Assembly: GCA_958450365.1 (NCBI GenBank)
Contig: CAUEEP010000893.1
Coordinates: 248,001-312,000, forward strand
Source: Mesorhabditis belari
Lineage: Eukaryota; Nematoda; Chromadorea; Rhabditida; Rhabditidae
Length of the DNA: 64,000 nt
Reading direction: 5' to 3'
Shown here in pieces: positions 21,301 through 31,565 of this stretch; position 1 is the stretch's first letter, and each line of letters opens with the position of its first letter. The notes beneath the pieces were generated by a model. That model was not told where the DNA came from. It saw nothing but the letters and a program-made list of their open reading frames with translations, and made no database searches. Both the position numbers and the translations under genes were made by a program.

Positions 21301-22345
21301 TATGGCGTACCTTGTATATTTAGAGAGGACCAAATAGAGTGCGTCAATCGAATAAACTTTTGAGGTTTATATAATCCATGCTCTTGATTCATAGCTATTT
21401 TCTTTTAGGACACCTTACACTAAATGGTATTTTGATAAATTTTGATAAAGTGATCGGTGAATGCAATGAGTTTGTCTTCTGGAGGATGCGGGGGAAATGA
21501 AAATTGCTTTGTCTGTGTCTGTGTCGAAGGAGAAAATCTAATGATTTTGATCAATAAAAGTTTCTATGTAAAACGGAATAGTGATTACATAAAGGAAATT
21601 TATAGAAATTTACATAAAGAAATGCATAGTTCCTCTTTTCTTCAAATCTATTAACTAAAATAAGAATGAAAAATGAATTTCGAGTAAATATCTCTTCTAA
21701 ATAAAGTTTCTTTAACACATTCGCGCAGTAAAGAGTAGTGTAGTAAAGAGTTTATAGTTGTAATCTAAGAAACTGAAAGATACAGAACTTAAAGATAAAG
21801 TTCTACATTAAAATTGGATATCGGAACTTTACAGTAGCTTTCAAGAGTAATAATATGCGAATGTTATGTTTAAAACTGGTCGAACAGTCGAACTTTTAAA
21901 AAGTTTGCTACTTTATAAGCTAATGTCAGTGAGTGCCTCATCGAATTTAAGATCCGCCTAAGATCCGCCTTTCAATAGCTTTTTGGTAACAAAACTTTGG
22001 TATTTGGTTTCATTTGGTAACAAAACTTTAATTATAACATTATCAATTCAAAAATCCTAATAAACAAAGTGCATCAATTGAAAATTATTGTCAAAGAAAG
22101 CAACAGTAAAACATAAAATCACTCAGCCTAAGAAACATAAGCTTAATAGCCTAAGAAACTTAAAGATACAGTAAAGTTCTACATTAAAATTGGATATCGG
22201 GGTTTTACAGTAGCTTTAAAGAGTAATATGCGAATGTTATGTTTAAAACTGGTCGAACGGTGAACTTTGATAAAGTTTGCTACTTTATAATGTCAGTGAT
22301 GATTAAATCCTATTTGTCCTTATTAACTCATCCTTACTACTAGTT
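21301..22345. repeat. Intergenic with a 140-bp direct repeat
   Basis: The segments 21765-21910 and 22145-22275 are diverged direct copies (CTACATTAAAATTGGATATC and GCGAATGTTATGTTTAAAAC in both). No gene is supported in the stretch. Confidence 0.6.
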
Positions 22346-22347
22346 TC

Positions 22348-22684
22348 TAACAATAACAATAACAATAACAATAACAATAACAATAACAATAACAATAACA
22401 ACAACAATAACAACAACAATAACAACAACAATAACAACAACAATAACAATAACAACAACAATAACAACAACAATAACAACAACAATAACAACAACAATAA
22501 CAATAACAATAACAATAACAATAACAATAACAACAACAATAACAATAACAATAACAATAACAACAACAATAACAACAACAATAACAACAACAATAACAAC
22601 AACAATAACAACAACAATAACAATAACAACAACAATAACAACAACAATAACAATAACAATAACAACAACAATAACAATAACAAC
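22348..22684. repeat. AAC/AAT trinucleotide microsatellite
   Basis: About 112 triplets, a mixture of AAC and AAT with no interruption. Because every triplet is open on the complementary strand it creates a spurious poly-leucine frame. It is bounded by an AT-rich palindrome at 22690-22730. Confidence 0.98.
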
Positions 22685-23252
22685 ATTTATAATGATGAGT
22701 TATATTATAATTTATAATATAACTCATCGAATTTAAAAATAAAAAGGACATGATAAACATTGAATGATTTCATCTAATCTTCGTTAATTTGCGACTAACA
22801 AATTTCTTTTTCATTTCTTTTTCTTTTCCTTTAGAGTTTCTGACGATTGAATAGATTGAAAGTCGTTCTTTTAAAATCTAATTATTGTTCAGCCTCGATT
22901 GGGTATAATAAATCCAATTTAACTAGTCAGCCGTATTTTGTTGGCTTTTGAAACTCAAACATTTGTCCAACCTTTAACTTATAGTTTTTCGCCAAAATTT
23001 TACAGCTTTTAAGGATTCTTTTAAGGGTTTATTGTTAGAAACTATAAAGGAACTAATGTAAAGGAACTAATATACTAATAACTAGTAGTAATGATGAGGC
23101 AATAAGGACAAATAGGATTTATTCATTCAATTTCATCTTTCAACCATTAGACATTAAAAGGCTAAAAGAAAATTTCCTTGATTTTCCTTGAATTTTCTCT
23201 ACAACTTAAAGTTAGCATTGCTTTTCTTGCTCTTATTTCTATCATTCAGGAG

Positions 23253-26200
23253 ATGGCGTTTACTAATGAAACGCTTATTCTTTCTGTATTTGAAATCTTT
23301 AATCGATCGATCGTCATCTTGAATGGAACAATGGCCTATTGTGCCAATTCTGTCCTCATTTTTCTCATTCTCTTCCACAGTCCAAAACATATGGGAACCT
23401 ATCGCCATTTGATGTTATGCTTCTCAATCTTCAGTATCATTTATGTAACCATTCATATTGTTGTTATGCCGGTGAGTTGTTTTTTTGATTGATTGATTGA
23501 TTGATTGACAAAGAAAGGGCATCAGAAGGGGTAGGCTAATTTCCGCAATTTTTTTTTTGCGCAACTCACCATAACTTTCTTCTAAGTGAACCAATCTTTA
23601 TGATTTTGGTTTCATTTTGTAGATCTCAATAAGTGCAACAAAATGAAGCCAAAAGCATAAAGATTGATTCACTTGGAGGAAAGTTATGGCGAGCTGAGTT
23701 GGGCGAGGCGAGTTGCGCAAATGACCCTTTTCTAAGTTTTTCACAAAAAGTTTTGATATTATGCAATAATTTTTAACAATCGTAAACTCACCACGATATG
23801 CTACTCGGAAAGGTTGTTTGAGGAGTCGATCAGATTGTGCTGCTGGCAATGCAAAAGGCGCTGCAGGCTTTGGTAGTGGAGGAGAAGAGTACATTTTCTA
23901 CATTTGTGAAGCAGCTGGTAATTGACGAAATGGAAGCAATGAAACTGCAATGAAAGTTTTAATTTGGAACGAACTGACATGCAAACAAATTGCGGAAATT
24001 AGCCTACCCCATACAAATCGAAGAATTGAGTTGCAAATTGGATAAACAAGCTCAGCTCAGCTCAGCAACTGGGTCGTTTGTCGGTCGTTTGTGCAACTCG
24101 TTTGTGCAACTCACCATAACTTTCTTCTAAATGAACCAATCTTTATGATTTCTAGTGTCATTTTGTTGCACTTATTGAGATCTACAAAATGAAACCAAAA
24201 TCATAAAGATTGGTTCACTTAGAAGAAAGTTATGGCGAATTGCGGAAACTAGCCTAACCCTGTTTTTTTAAGGAACAATGAACGAGCAACAAATAGAAAA
24301 TAGATTTGCGGGGGTACGGTAGCAAAGCGTAATTTGAATTTTGGGGGTAGGCTAATTTTACCTTCAAGCACCAGAGGCATATTTGCGCAACTCACCATAA
24401 CTTTCTTCTAAATGAACCAATCTTTATGATTTCTAGTGTCATTTTGTTGCACTTATTGAGATCTACAAAATGAAACCAAAATCATAAAGATTGGTTCATC
24501 AGAAAGATTAATGTTCGTTTTTTAAATTGCTCAAATTGCTCAAAGCTCAAATTGCTTTAACAAGAACATACGAAATTGAAAGAATAAAATGGAAATCAAA
24601 GAAAATTTCTTTAAACTCATTTAGAATATGCACGTGTACGGGTATGGTTTCTGTCTAATACCAACATCATTTTTGATTGCAACTTTCACAGCCGCACATT
24701 GGGGAATGACTTTTTGGGGAATGCTTTTTACACAGGTTTCGTTTTTTTTTTGTTTTTAAAATATCATTATTATTGGCTTGATTATTTGGCTTGAATTGAA
24801 AACGATCTATCAACCATTTTTTGACCTCTTCTTCGGAATCAAAGTGGTTGTTCGCTAAATCATTGCTCATTGCCTTGTTTTTTGTTACCCATTGTTTTTA
24901 AAACACAATTATTATTGGGTTGATGGGGTATGAATTGAGACGTTTTTTTCTGAAATTAAATCCCTCTTTAATGAACAAATTTCAAATTAAAAAGATATTT
25001 GCCATTGTTTTCTATGGATTTGTGCCCATTTTACTGGCAGAAAATGCCCAGCAATCGATGCCCAGCAGCTGACTTAAACGCCACTCCACTCAAACTCATC
25101 CCAAAAGATTTGTAGGCCTACGAAGGTGAATAGTCAAATAGTATTGGATTGGTGACTTAAACGCCACTCCACTCAAGTTCATCCCAAAGGATTTGTGGGC
25201 CTACGAAAGTGAATAGTCAAATAGTATTGGGTTGGTGGGTATGCGAAATTTTTTCTTCAGTTAAAAACTTCAAATCATCCGAGATATTTGCCATTATCTT
25301 GTATGATTTTTGCCCATTTTACTGGCAGAAAATCGATGGCCTCTCTCGTAGAAAATCTTTGGTTTTGACGCAAACCAATCTGTCAACCATTTTTTGACCT
25401 CTTCTTAGGAATCAAAGTGGTTGTCCACCAAGTCATTGCTCATCACCTGAAATCAGTAATAATCAGAAGGTGCAAGATCAGGACTGTATGCCAGATGGGC
25501 CATCACCTCCCATTCAAGTGAGTTTAGTGTAGAACGAGTCATCTTCGAAACTTGAGGTCTAGCATTATCATGTTGAAGAACTATTTTTCTCTTTGAGGTC
25601 TTTTCTCTAGCAAAGATTTGGTTGACTTGCCAAGTTGTTCCGAGTATTTCATTAAGTTCAGTGTTCTCTTGGCGTTTTGGCGGCCAACTCGGATCAACGG
25701 GTCGGGTCAAGCCAAAAATTTTTGCAATAAAAAGATAGTTGGCATTAGTCCAACAAAGCCGGATCGCGGCTCGATTCAGCGGGTCACTTTTGACCCGATC
25801 CGACCCAACCCGACTCAACCCGACCCGACCCGGCCCAACCCGACCCGACCCAACCCAACCCGACCCGACCCGACCCGATCCGACCCTATCCGACCCGGCC
25901 CGATGTCCATGTCTAAAGTGAAGGATAGATCCTTTTGTAGCTCTTTCTTTTTACTTTAAAATAAAGAATGAATAGTGAAAAGCATAGTGGAAATGTAAAG
26001 ATTTCCAGAGTCTCGTCGTGATCTATAAAGAATGACTAGCGAAAAGCATAGTGGAAATGTAAAGATTTCCAGAGTCTCGTCCTGATCTCTTTCCATTTTT
26101 TCTATCGCTATTGTTTAATCTGCAGGTATCTTTGATGAAAAAAAGCTTTCTTTTCCTCTAAAATTTTAGAACTTCATGGTTGATTATGTTCAATCGATGG

Positions 26201-27092
26201 AAATATTTGCCGATTTGGGTGTCAATCTGGGCATTCATGGGTCTCTGCTGTGCCTCATTTCTTCATTTCTTTATGTATCACACACCTGAATTTCAGGTGA
26301 ATCTCTAGCCTTTTTTTATGTTGAAAAAACATTTAGGCTTATTTTCGAGATATTCTCTGGGAGACTTATCATTTCGATGTGAACACGACGGCGATTCTTG
26401 GACCTCTCTATAAGGTTTGCAATTGCAATTGCTCAATTGCTTAATTCTCAATTGCAAAAAGTACTACAGGGTGTCAAAATGTCACAAAATCATCCAAAAC
26501 TATCTCCTTGTGAACGTCGATTACAAATAATATTCAGAATATCAGAATATCAGAATATCAGCGATAATTTTAGAAATCAAATGAATTTGGTGAAGAGGAA
26601 TGGGATTTGAGAGCCTTGTTCAGCTGTTCGATGCTCGCTTTTCTACACGGTGCCACAATTATGTTAATAGCTTTTTGTACTTATCAGATCAATAAAACTT
26701 TGAAGGTTTGATTTCGAATTGAAATCGAAATGAAAGCAAAATTTAGACTTCAGCAATTAAAGCTAAATTTAGACTTCAGCAATGTCGGAGAAATCCAGAA
26801 GATTGCAATACGAGTTCTTCAGAGCACTCCTTGTTCAGGTAGAGTTGAAGTTTGATTCTTCAAAACACAAAATTAACATTTCCAGACGCTCATTCCAACA
26901 ATCTTCGAGTACATTCCATTCGTTGTGATCTTCTCGAGTCCTCTTTTCTCTCCATGGATTTCTGTTGGAAGAGGCGCCAATTTTGTGCCAATTGCTGTCT
27001 CATTTTATCCGATGATTGATCCGATTTGTATCATTTATTTTATCAAAGATTATCGATTCGTTTTGTTGAAGAATTTTAAATGGAGAAGGTAA
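23253..27092 (+). CDS. Str-family seven-transmembrane chemoreceptor
   Basis: Eight exons, all joined in correct phase: 23253-23471, 24625-24735, 26073-26125, 26170-26296, 26337-26414, 26574-26705, 26773-26838 and 26886-27092, giving 330 residues, the normal Str length. Diagnostic points: TM1-TM2 with SPKHMGTYRHLMLCFSIF; HVYGYGF before TM3; HFFYRYC, the Str YRY motif after TM3; NTTAILGPLY before TM5; MSEKSRRLQ before TM6; and SFYPMIDPICIIYFIKDYR in TM7, then a stop. A CATTCAG acceptor lies four bases before the ATG. Expected role: odour or pheromone detection through G proteins in sensory cilia. Introns 1 and 2 are 1.15 and 1.34 kb, enlarged by MITEs, mariner pieces and tandem repeats. Exon 3 (53 bp) is the least certain. 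Confidence 0.85.
23472..23515. repeat. GATT tandem run in intron 1
   Basis: Five GATT units follow the GTGAGT donor. The same run, with one more unit, follows the copied exon at 52.4 kb. Confidence 0.85.
23528..24010. mobile_element. MITE with GGGGTAGGCTAATTTCCGCA ends
   Basis: The left end GGGGTAGGCTAATTTCCGCA and right end TGCGGAAATTAGCCTACCCC are inverted. Inside, 23563-23722 is a long palindrome (CACCATAACTTTCTTCTAAG paired with CTTGGAGGAAAGTTATGG). The unrelated stretch 23730-23980 appears inserted. The element sits in intron 1 of the Str receptor. At 52.44-52.51 kb the same element is reduced to its two ends. Confidence 0.75.
24085..24260. mobile_element. Second palindromic copy of the intron MITE core
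   Basis: The palindromic core (ACTTTCTTCTAAATGAACC and its mirror GGTTCACTTAGAAGAAAGT) is present with one GCGGAAACTAGCCTAACCC end. Confidence 0.75.
24344..24500. mobile_element. Third, right-truncated copy of the MITE core
   Basis: It begins GGGGGTAGGCTAATTTTACC and stops at ATAAAGATTGGTTCATC, just before the outer arm would close. Confidence 0.7.
24780..24875 (-). pseudogene. Mariner transposase C-terminal fragment
   Basis: The minus-strand frame reads NHFDSEEEVKKWLIDRF, typical of the region just after the mariner catalytic core. It lies in the intron downstream of Str exon 2. The same region is repeated at 25.38-25.45 kb. Confidence 0.6.
25068..25236. repeat. 83-bp direct tandem duplication
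   Basis: TGACTTAAACGCCACTCCAC starts both copies (25068 and 25151), each running to AGTATTGGATTGG or AGTATTGGGTTGG. The copies differ at only a few bases. Confidence 0.85.
25370..25760 (-). pseudogene. Mariner transposase catalytic fragment
   Basis: One frame reads VLQHDNARPQVSKM and then EWEVMAHLAYSPDLAPSDYY: the second and third aspartates of the D,D34D triad with the right spacing, both intact. Directly after it a shifted frame reads NHFDS and EEVKKWL. The N-terminal half is missing, cut near 25.76 kb by the CGACC repeat. Confidence 0.78.
25796..25906. repeat. 5-bp tandem repeat CGACC/CAACC
   Basis: About 22 units of CGACC with CAACC and CGATC variants, strongly C-rich on this strand. 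It abuts the truncated mariner. Confidence 0.92.
25975..26085. repeat. Direct repeat next to Str exon 3
   Basis: AATAGTGAAAAGCATAGTGG at 25970 and TAGCGAAAAGCATAGTGG at 26037 start two copies of a 62-bp unit that includes the TTTCCAG acceptor and the first bases of exon 3 (AGTCTCGTC). The acceptor is therefore doubled; only the second copy leads into the reading frame. Confidence 0.65.
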
Positions 27093-27122
27093 TGTCGATG
27101 AACAAATTCTTTCGCTAGTTTT

Positions 27123-27546
27123 TAAGCCAGCAGTTTTTAACCAACAGCTTTGAGCCAGCAGCTTTGAGCCAACAGCTTTTAGCCAGCAGCTTTCAGCCAA
27201 CAGCTTTCAGCCAACAGCTTTCAGCCAGCAGCTTTTAGCCAACAGCTTTCGGCCAACAGCTTTCAGCCAACAGCTTTTAGCCAACAGCTTTCAGCCAACA
27301 GTTTTCAGCAAGCAGCTTTCAGCCAACAGCTTTTAGCCAGCAGCTTTCAGCCAACAGTTTTCAGCCAACAGTTTTCAGCAAGCAGCTTTCAGCCAACAGC
27401 TTTTAGCCAACAGCTTTCAGCCAACAGTTTTCAGCAAGCAGCTTTCAGCCAACAGCTTTTAGCCAACAGCTTTCAGCCAACCGCTTTCAGCCAACAGCTT
27501 TCAGCCAACAGCTTTTAGCCAACAGCTTTTAGCCAGCAGCTTTCAG
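27123..27546. repeat. 14-bp minisatellite CAGCTTTCAGCCAA
   Basis: About 30 units with CAGCTTTTAGCCAG and similar variants, beginning only 30 bp after the Str stop codon, so it would lie in the 3' untranslated region or directly beyond it. Confidence 0.95.
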
Positions 27547-28577
27547 GTACTCTGTAATTCATTCAGATTCAAATCTGAAAGATGAAAGCTTAAAGATGGA
27601 ATATGATTGACTTTCTTGATCCTTAATCAATCGAATAAAAGAATATAAATAGCATGAAATTTTAGGAACTCAGTTGGTATCACAAAAGTGTTTTCTGAAA
27701 AAATGGGGAGCTCCGCAAATCCATCAATGATCCATCAATCCAGCAAATCCATCAATGGGTGATGGCTAGAGGAAAATCCCCAAAACATTGTCATAAAAAA
27801 AGGTTTTAGATAGGATAAACAATATCGCTAAAATAAATATTTGAATCAATTACTGTCAATTCAACACAAATACTGCTCATTCGATGAATTTAATTGGTCG
27901 AATTTTGCGGAAATCTCTTACTTTATGATGTTCGGTGAATGACTCAACTTGTCATCGAATTCTAAAAAGGAAACATGGCAAGATGAATGATTTCATCTAT
28001 TCAACAATAATGTGAACTAATGCTTTCAAAAAAAAAGGTTTTTGTAGTTTCTGGCAATTGCATCGAAAGTCGTTCTTTTACAATCCAATTATTGCCCAGA
28101 CTCGATTGAGTTTTTTCTCGAGTTTTTCACAATTTTGCAGCTTGATTTTAAATAGGTTTTTATTGATAAATTTTTAATGAAACAAATACTTTCTGAAAGC
28201 TGATGTTTTAAGGTATCTAAATATTATTAAAACTTCCTAGTCTGACACTCTTTTCTATTTCCAGTTCAAGAGGTGATTCATTCATTTTCTACGGCCAACT
28301 TTGTATTTCCTGATGTTCATTTCTTGTCTGGAAGTTTGTTCGATTAGATTCATCTTCATTAGAGAAAGTTTTGGTTTAACTTGGCATTTCTTTACGTTGT
28401 CGCTAAAACAACACTAAACCGTGCCCTTATTAATGTATCCCTCCTAAAATTTGCTAAAATAAAACCATTTATTGGCAGAAATACACAAAGAAAAGCAATC
28501 ACAAAGCCAAAAATTTTGGGTAGATTCACAATAATTTTTGTATTGATTTCTATTCAAATTTCCCTTTTCTTTCATTT
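27547..28577. other. Intergenic
   Basis: No supported gene. AATAAA motifs occur at 27.63 and 28.46 kb. The open plus-strand frame at 28.38-28.62 kb lacks family features and overlaps the end of the minus-strand gene. Confidence 0.45.
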
Positions 28578-30318
28578 TCACCAATCCATATCGAGATACG
28601 ATTTGAGGAATCTCTCATGAATCTCCGTCCATTCCATGTCACACGCGCGAATCTCGTAGCGGAGGAACTAAAAGAGGTAGAAATAAGTATAAAAAGCAGT
28701 ACTAATGAATGGTAATTAACTAGATTAAGGTAACTATAAGCTTAACTATAGTTAACTATAGTTAGTAAACTGAAATATTCAATTGAATCTTCTTTTAAAC
28801 TCATTTCCCACCTCTCTTTCATTATTCACCCCATCGCGATCGTTCTTCAGCTTGTGGAATTCGTCGAGAATCTTCTCGATTTGATCAAACTAAAAGAAAA
28901 TATTATGCAGAAATTATGACTACCATTTGCTACGAAAGTTTAGAATTTCAAATGATTTGCCTTCCTCTCAATGACCCCCAAAAGCTGTGCCTCGAGAACG
29001 ACGCGGTGACCGAGGGGAATGTTGTGGTCCTGAAATGAAAAAGAAATTGTTAAGAATCTTGAAATTAAACAAACTATAACTATAGCTATAACTATTAAAC
29101 AAACAATCTTTAACAAATATAACTAAAAAACTTTTCAAAAATCGATTTCAAAACCTTACCACATGTTCGTCAAGAATCTCGAATCCCTGGCAAGCCTTGT
29201 CGAGTACTTCACAGAGAATCTAAAGAAGAAATCGATTATGAAAGTTTGCCAAACCAAAAGATACAAGTCTATCTACAAGTCTTGCTATTATAAATTGCAA
29301 GAATTAAAGCTATTCGTCATTCAAAAGCACTACAAACCAATTACATTCAAATTCTTCACCTCAAATCGATCCTCTTCCAGTGATCGATCGGGCCGATCCA
29401 AAAGCCAGAGACGATTCTCGATTGGCTTCACGCGATTCTCCAAATCAAACATTCGGCGTTTCAAATCCTAAACAATAATGGATTAAAAATATTAAAGCCA
29501 AAAAACAAACGGGCAGATATGGACGAAGAATCGCATCGGGAAGGTTCTTCTTGTCGAAATAGAACGAAATCGGCTTGTCTTTCATTTTCTCCATCAACTC
29601 CAAATCGGTGGCGGGCGGAAACGTGAAAACTAAAGGAAAAATGATAAATTATATGCAAAATTGGCTAACTACAAAGGTTGTCTAGCATAGGTTTAAAGTT
29701 AACAGGTACATATTATTTGATATGTACTAGTTTAACAGGTATTATAACATGTACTTTGATGTACATATTATAATACCTTTGATGTATACTTCCAAGATTA
29801 CAGTAGAAAGAGAAAAGGTACATGTTTTCGAAAACAGATTAGTCAAAAAGACTATTTTATAGGTTTTCTTGTTTATTGTATTCTCTAGATTCTCTTCTAA
29901 TCTAAGAGAATCTAGAGAATACAATATATAATATAATAGCGACAAAACAGCGACAAAACAATATCGACAAAACAAAATCACAATAATTACCCGGGACACC
30001 ACTCAAAACACACCCAAAAGATAAATAAATACCTCAAGAAAGAATCACAGAGCAGTCATATTATATAAATTCCTTCAAAATTGGCACCAAAATTGAAGCT
30101 ACTTGATCAAAGTACGTACAAGATAACAGATTACAGTTAGACTTAATAAGTTTGAAAACAAATCCACCTTTCTCCTCGTTTTCCTCTCGATTTTTCTCCT
30201 CGATTTCCCCCTCGGAATCCGTGTAATCAATGGCCGTTTTGAGAGCGAATTCGAGTTTTTCTTCATCGTTTAATTCGGGCACGAAACGGCTCTCATCAAT
30301 CACGAAATTGGTCATCAT
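28578..30318 (-). CDS. Unrecognised protein, probable coiled coil
   Basis: Seven exons on the minus strand give about 215 residues. The start (MMTNFVIDESRF) follows a TTTTCTAG acceptor. Exon 1 is acidic (SEGEIEEKNREENEEK). Later exons read FTFPPATDLELMEKMKDK, RRMFDLENRVKPIENRLW, EVLDKACQGFEILDEH, GHRVVLEAQLLGVIERK, FDQIEKILDEFHKLKN and FLRYEIRACDMEW, ending at TGA. Heptad-like spacing of hydrophobic residues suggests a helical coiled coil. All junction phases agree; one intron has a GC donor (AAG then GCAAAT near 28945). No signal peptide or membrane segment. I do not recognise the family; a structural or complex-subunit role is only inferred. Confidence 0.65.
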
Positions 30319-30497
30319 TTTCTAGAAAATAACAAATAAAAACGCTAAAATAGATAAAAATATAGAATTAATGAAAAAAATAAAAAACTCACCAATCAAA
30401 GAGATGTTGGAGAAAGAAAATGAAAAATTCCGTTTCATTTCCCTGTTCACTTTGTGGATAAATGCTAATTTAACGAATTTGTCTCGATTTTCAAATT

Positions 30498-30837
30498 GAA
30501 ATTTCGTAAAAAAAAAAGCATTTTTTCGAAAATTCATTTTTATTTTTTTTCTTCCGTAAGCTTACGTGATGCAATTCTCTTATCAGTTTCTCTTTCTGTC
30601 ACAAAGACACATGATTCACTAGAGCTGTCAAAAAAGATTTTTTTTGCTTTTATTGCTATTGGACTATTGTTTCTCAACTTTTAGATAACTTTTTGAAATT
30701 CTATCTATTTTCAAATGTCACTAAAGATGAAAGTCTTGAAGTCGCTGAGTTGTTCACTCTGCGATACGCCATGTAAGTCCAATATTTTGAAGAATTTATG
30801 AAAAGAGCTGCAAAGAACTGCATTTTTCTGTAGATTT
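30498..30837. repeat. First copy of duplicated RING promoter and exon 1
   Basis: This 340-bp segment repeats, about 95% identical by eye, at 31361-31690. It contains the promoter region (CTTCCGTAAGCTTACGTGAT, including the palindrome TAAGCTTA), the acceptor CAACTTTTAG and exon 1. Confidence 0.88.
30715..30772 (+). pseudogene. Orphan copy of RING-gene exon 1
   Basis: It reads MSLKMKVLKSLSCSLCDTP with an intact GTAAGT donor and differs from the in-place exon by one residue (L for F). It could still be spliced to exon 2 of the gene as an alternative first exon, skipping the transposase fragment and the second copy. Confidence 0.6.
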
Positions 30838-30874
30838 GAAATGATTGGAAGCATCATCTTATTTTTCATAGTTT

Positions 30875-30893
30875 AATCCCGAGTGCCGCAAAC
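30875..30893 (+). pseudogene. 5S rRNA 3'-end fragment
   Basis: AATCCCGAGTGCCGCAAAC followed by TTTTTGCATTTTTG matches the last bases and the adjoining spacer of the 5S gene at 35.7 kb. It adjoins a Tc3-like transposase fragment. Confidence 0.6.
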
Positions 30894-30896
30894 TTT

Positions 30897-31300
30897 TTGC
30901 ATTTTTGTGGTTCGGTTTCGAGACTTGGAATCAATTTTTGCACAAAGGAGGTAACGTTATCGTTTGGGCCGGTTTTTTGTTCCCAGGTTGTGGTCAATTT
31001 GAAGTTCGTGTCAGCCAAAATCACATCAATTTTCTGGATGATTGTCTCGTGCCTTTTCTTGCTCAAAATCCAACCGTGACAAATTTTCAACAGGATAATG
31101 CGTCCATTCACAAGAGTCAGCTCAAGAAATCTTGGATGATTGTCAACCCCGACCCGGTAGTCCTCTAAAATCTCACTGGAAGTATGAATGCCAGAATTTT
31201 TCAAATGATAAATCGTAATGGTGCTTTGGTTGATTATTCTCCAAAATCCACTCGAATTAAATCGATCTGGAGTCTTTGGATTTCTTCTTCGTTATCTCAC
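30897..31300 (+). pseudogene. Tc1/Tc3-like transposase fragment
   Basis: The frame reads HKGGNVIVWAGFLFPGCGQF, then FLAQNPTVTNFQQDNASIHK with the second catalytic Asp in QQDNA, then after a break YSPKSTRIKSIWSLW, aligned to the usual YSPDLNPIENLWSLW. The Asp and Glu of that last motif are Lys, so it is dead. No terminal repeats are present; it lies between the two copies of the RING exon 1. Confidence 0.78.
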
Positions 31301-31565
31301 TTTTGTAAGATGAGAATGGTTCGAAATTCTCCGAAAGCCGAAAACCACTTTCAAATGGAAATTTCGTAAAAACAAAAGCATTTTTTCAAAAATTCATTTT
31401 TATTTTTTTTCTTCCGTAAGCTTACGTGATGAAATTCTCTTATCAGTTTCTCTTTCTGTCACAAAGACACGTGATTCACTAGAGCTTTCAAAAAGGAATT
31501 TTTTTTAGCGTTTCACTATTGTTTCTCAACTTTTAGATAACTTTTTAAAATTCTATCTATTTCAA

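Noticed and set aside
22303..22686. Open frame of 127 residues, almost all leucine
   Set aside because: It is the reverse strand of the AAC/AAT microsatellite; no start context, no homologous protein and the frame exists only because the repeat has period three.
30866..31204. Minus-strand frame of 112 residues
   Set aside because: It is the complement of the Tc-type transposase fragment, which has recognisable motifs on the plus strand.
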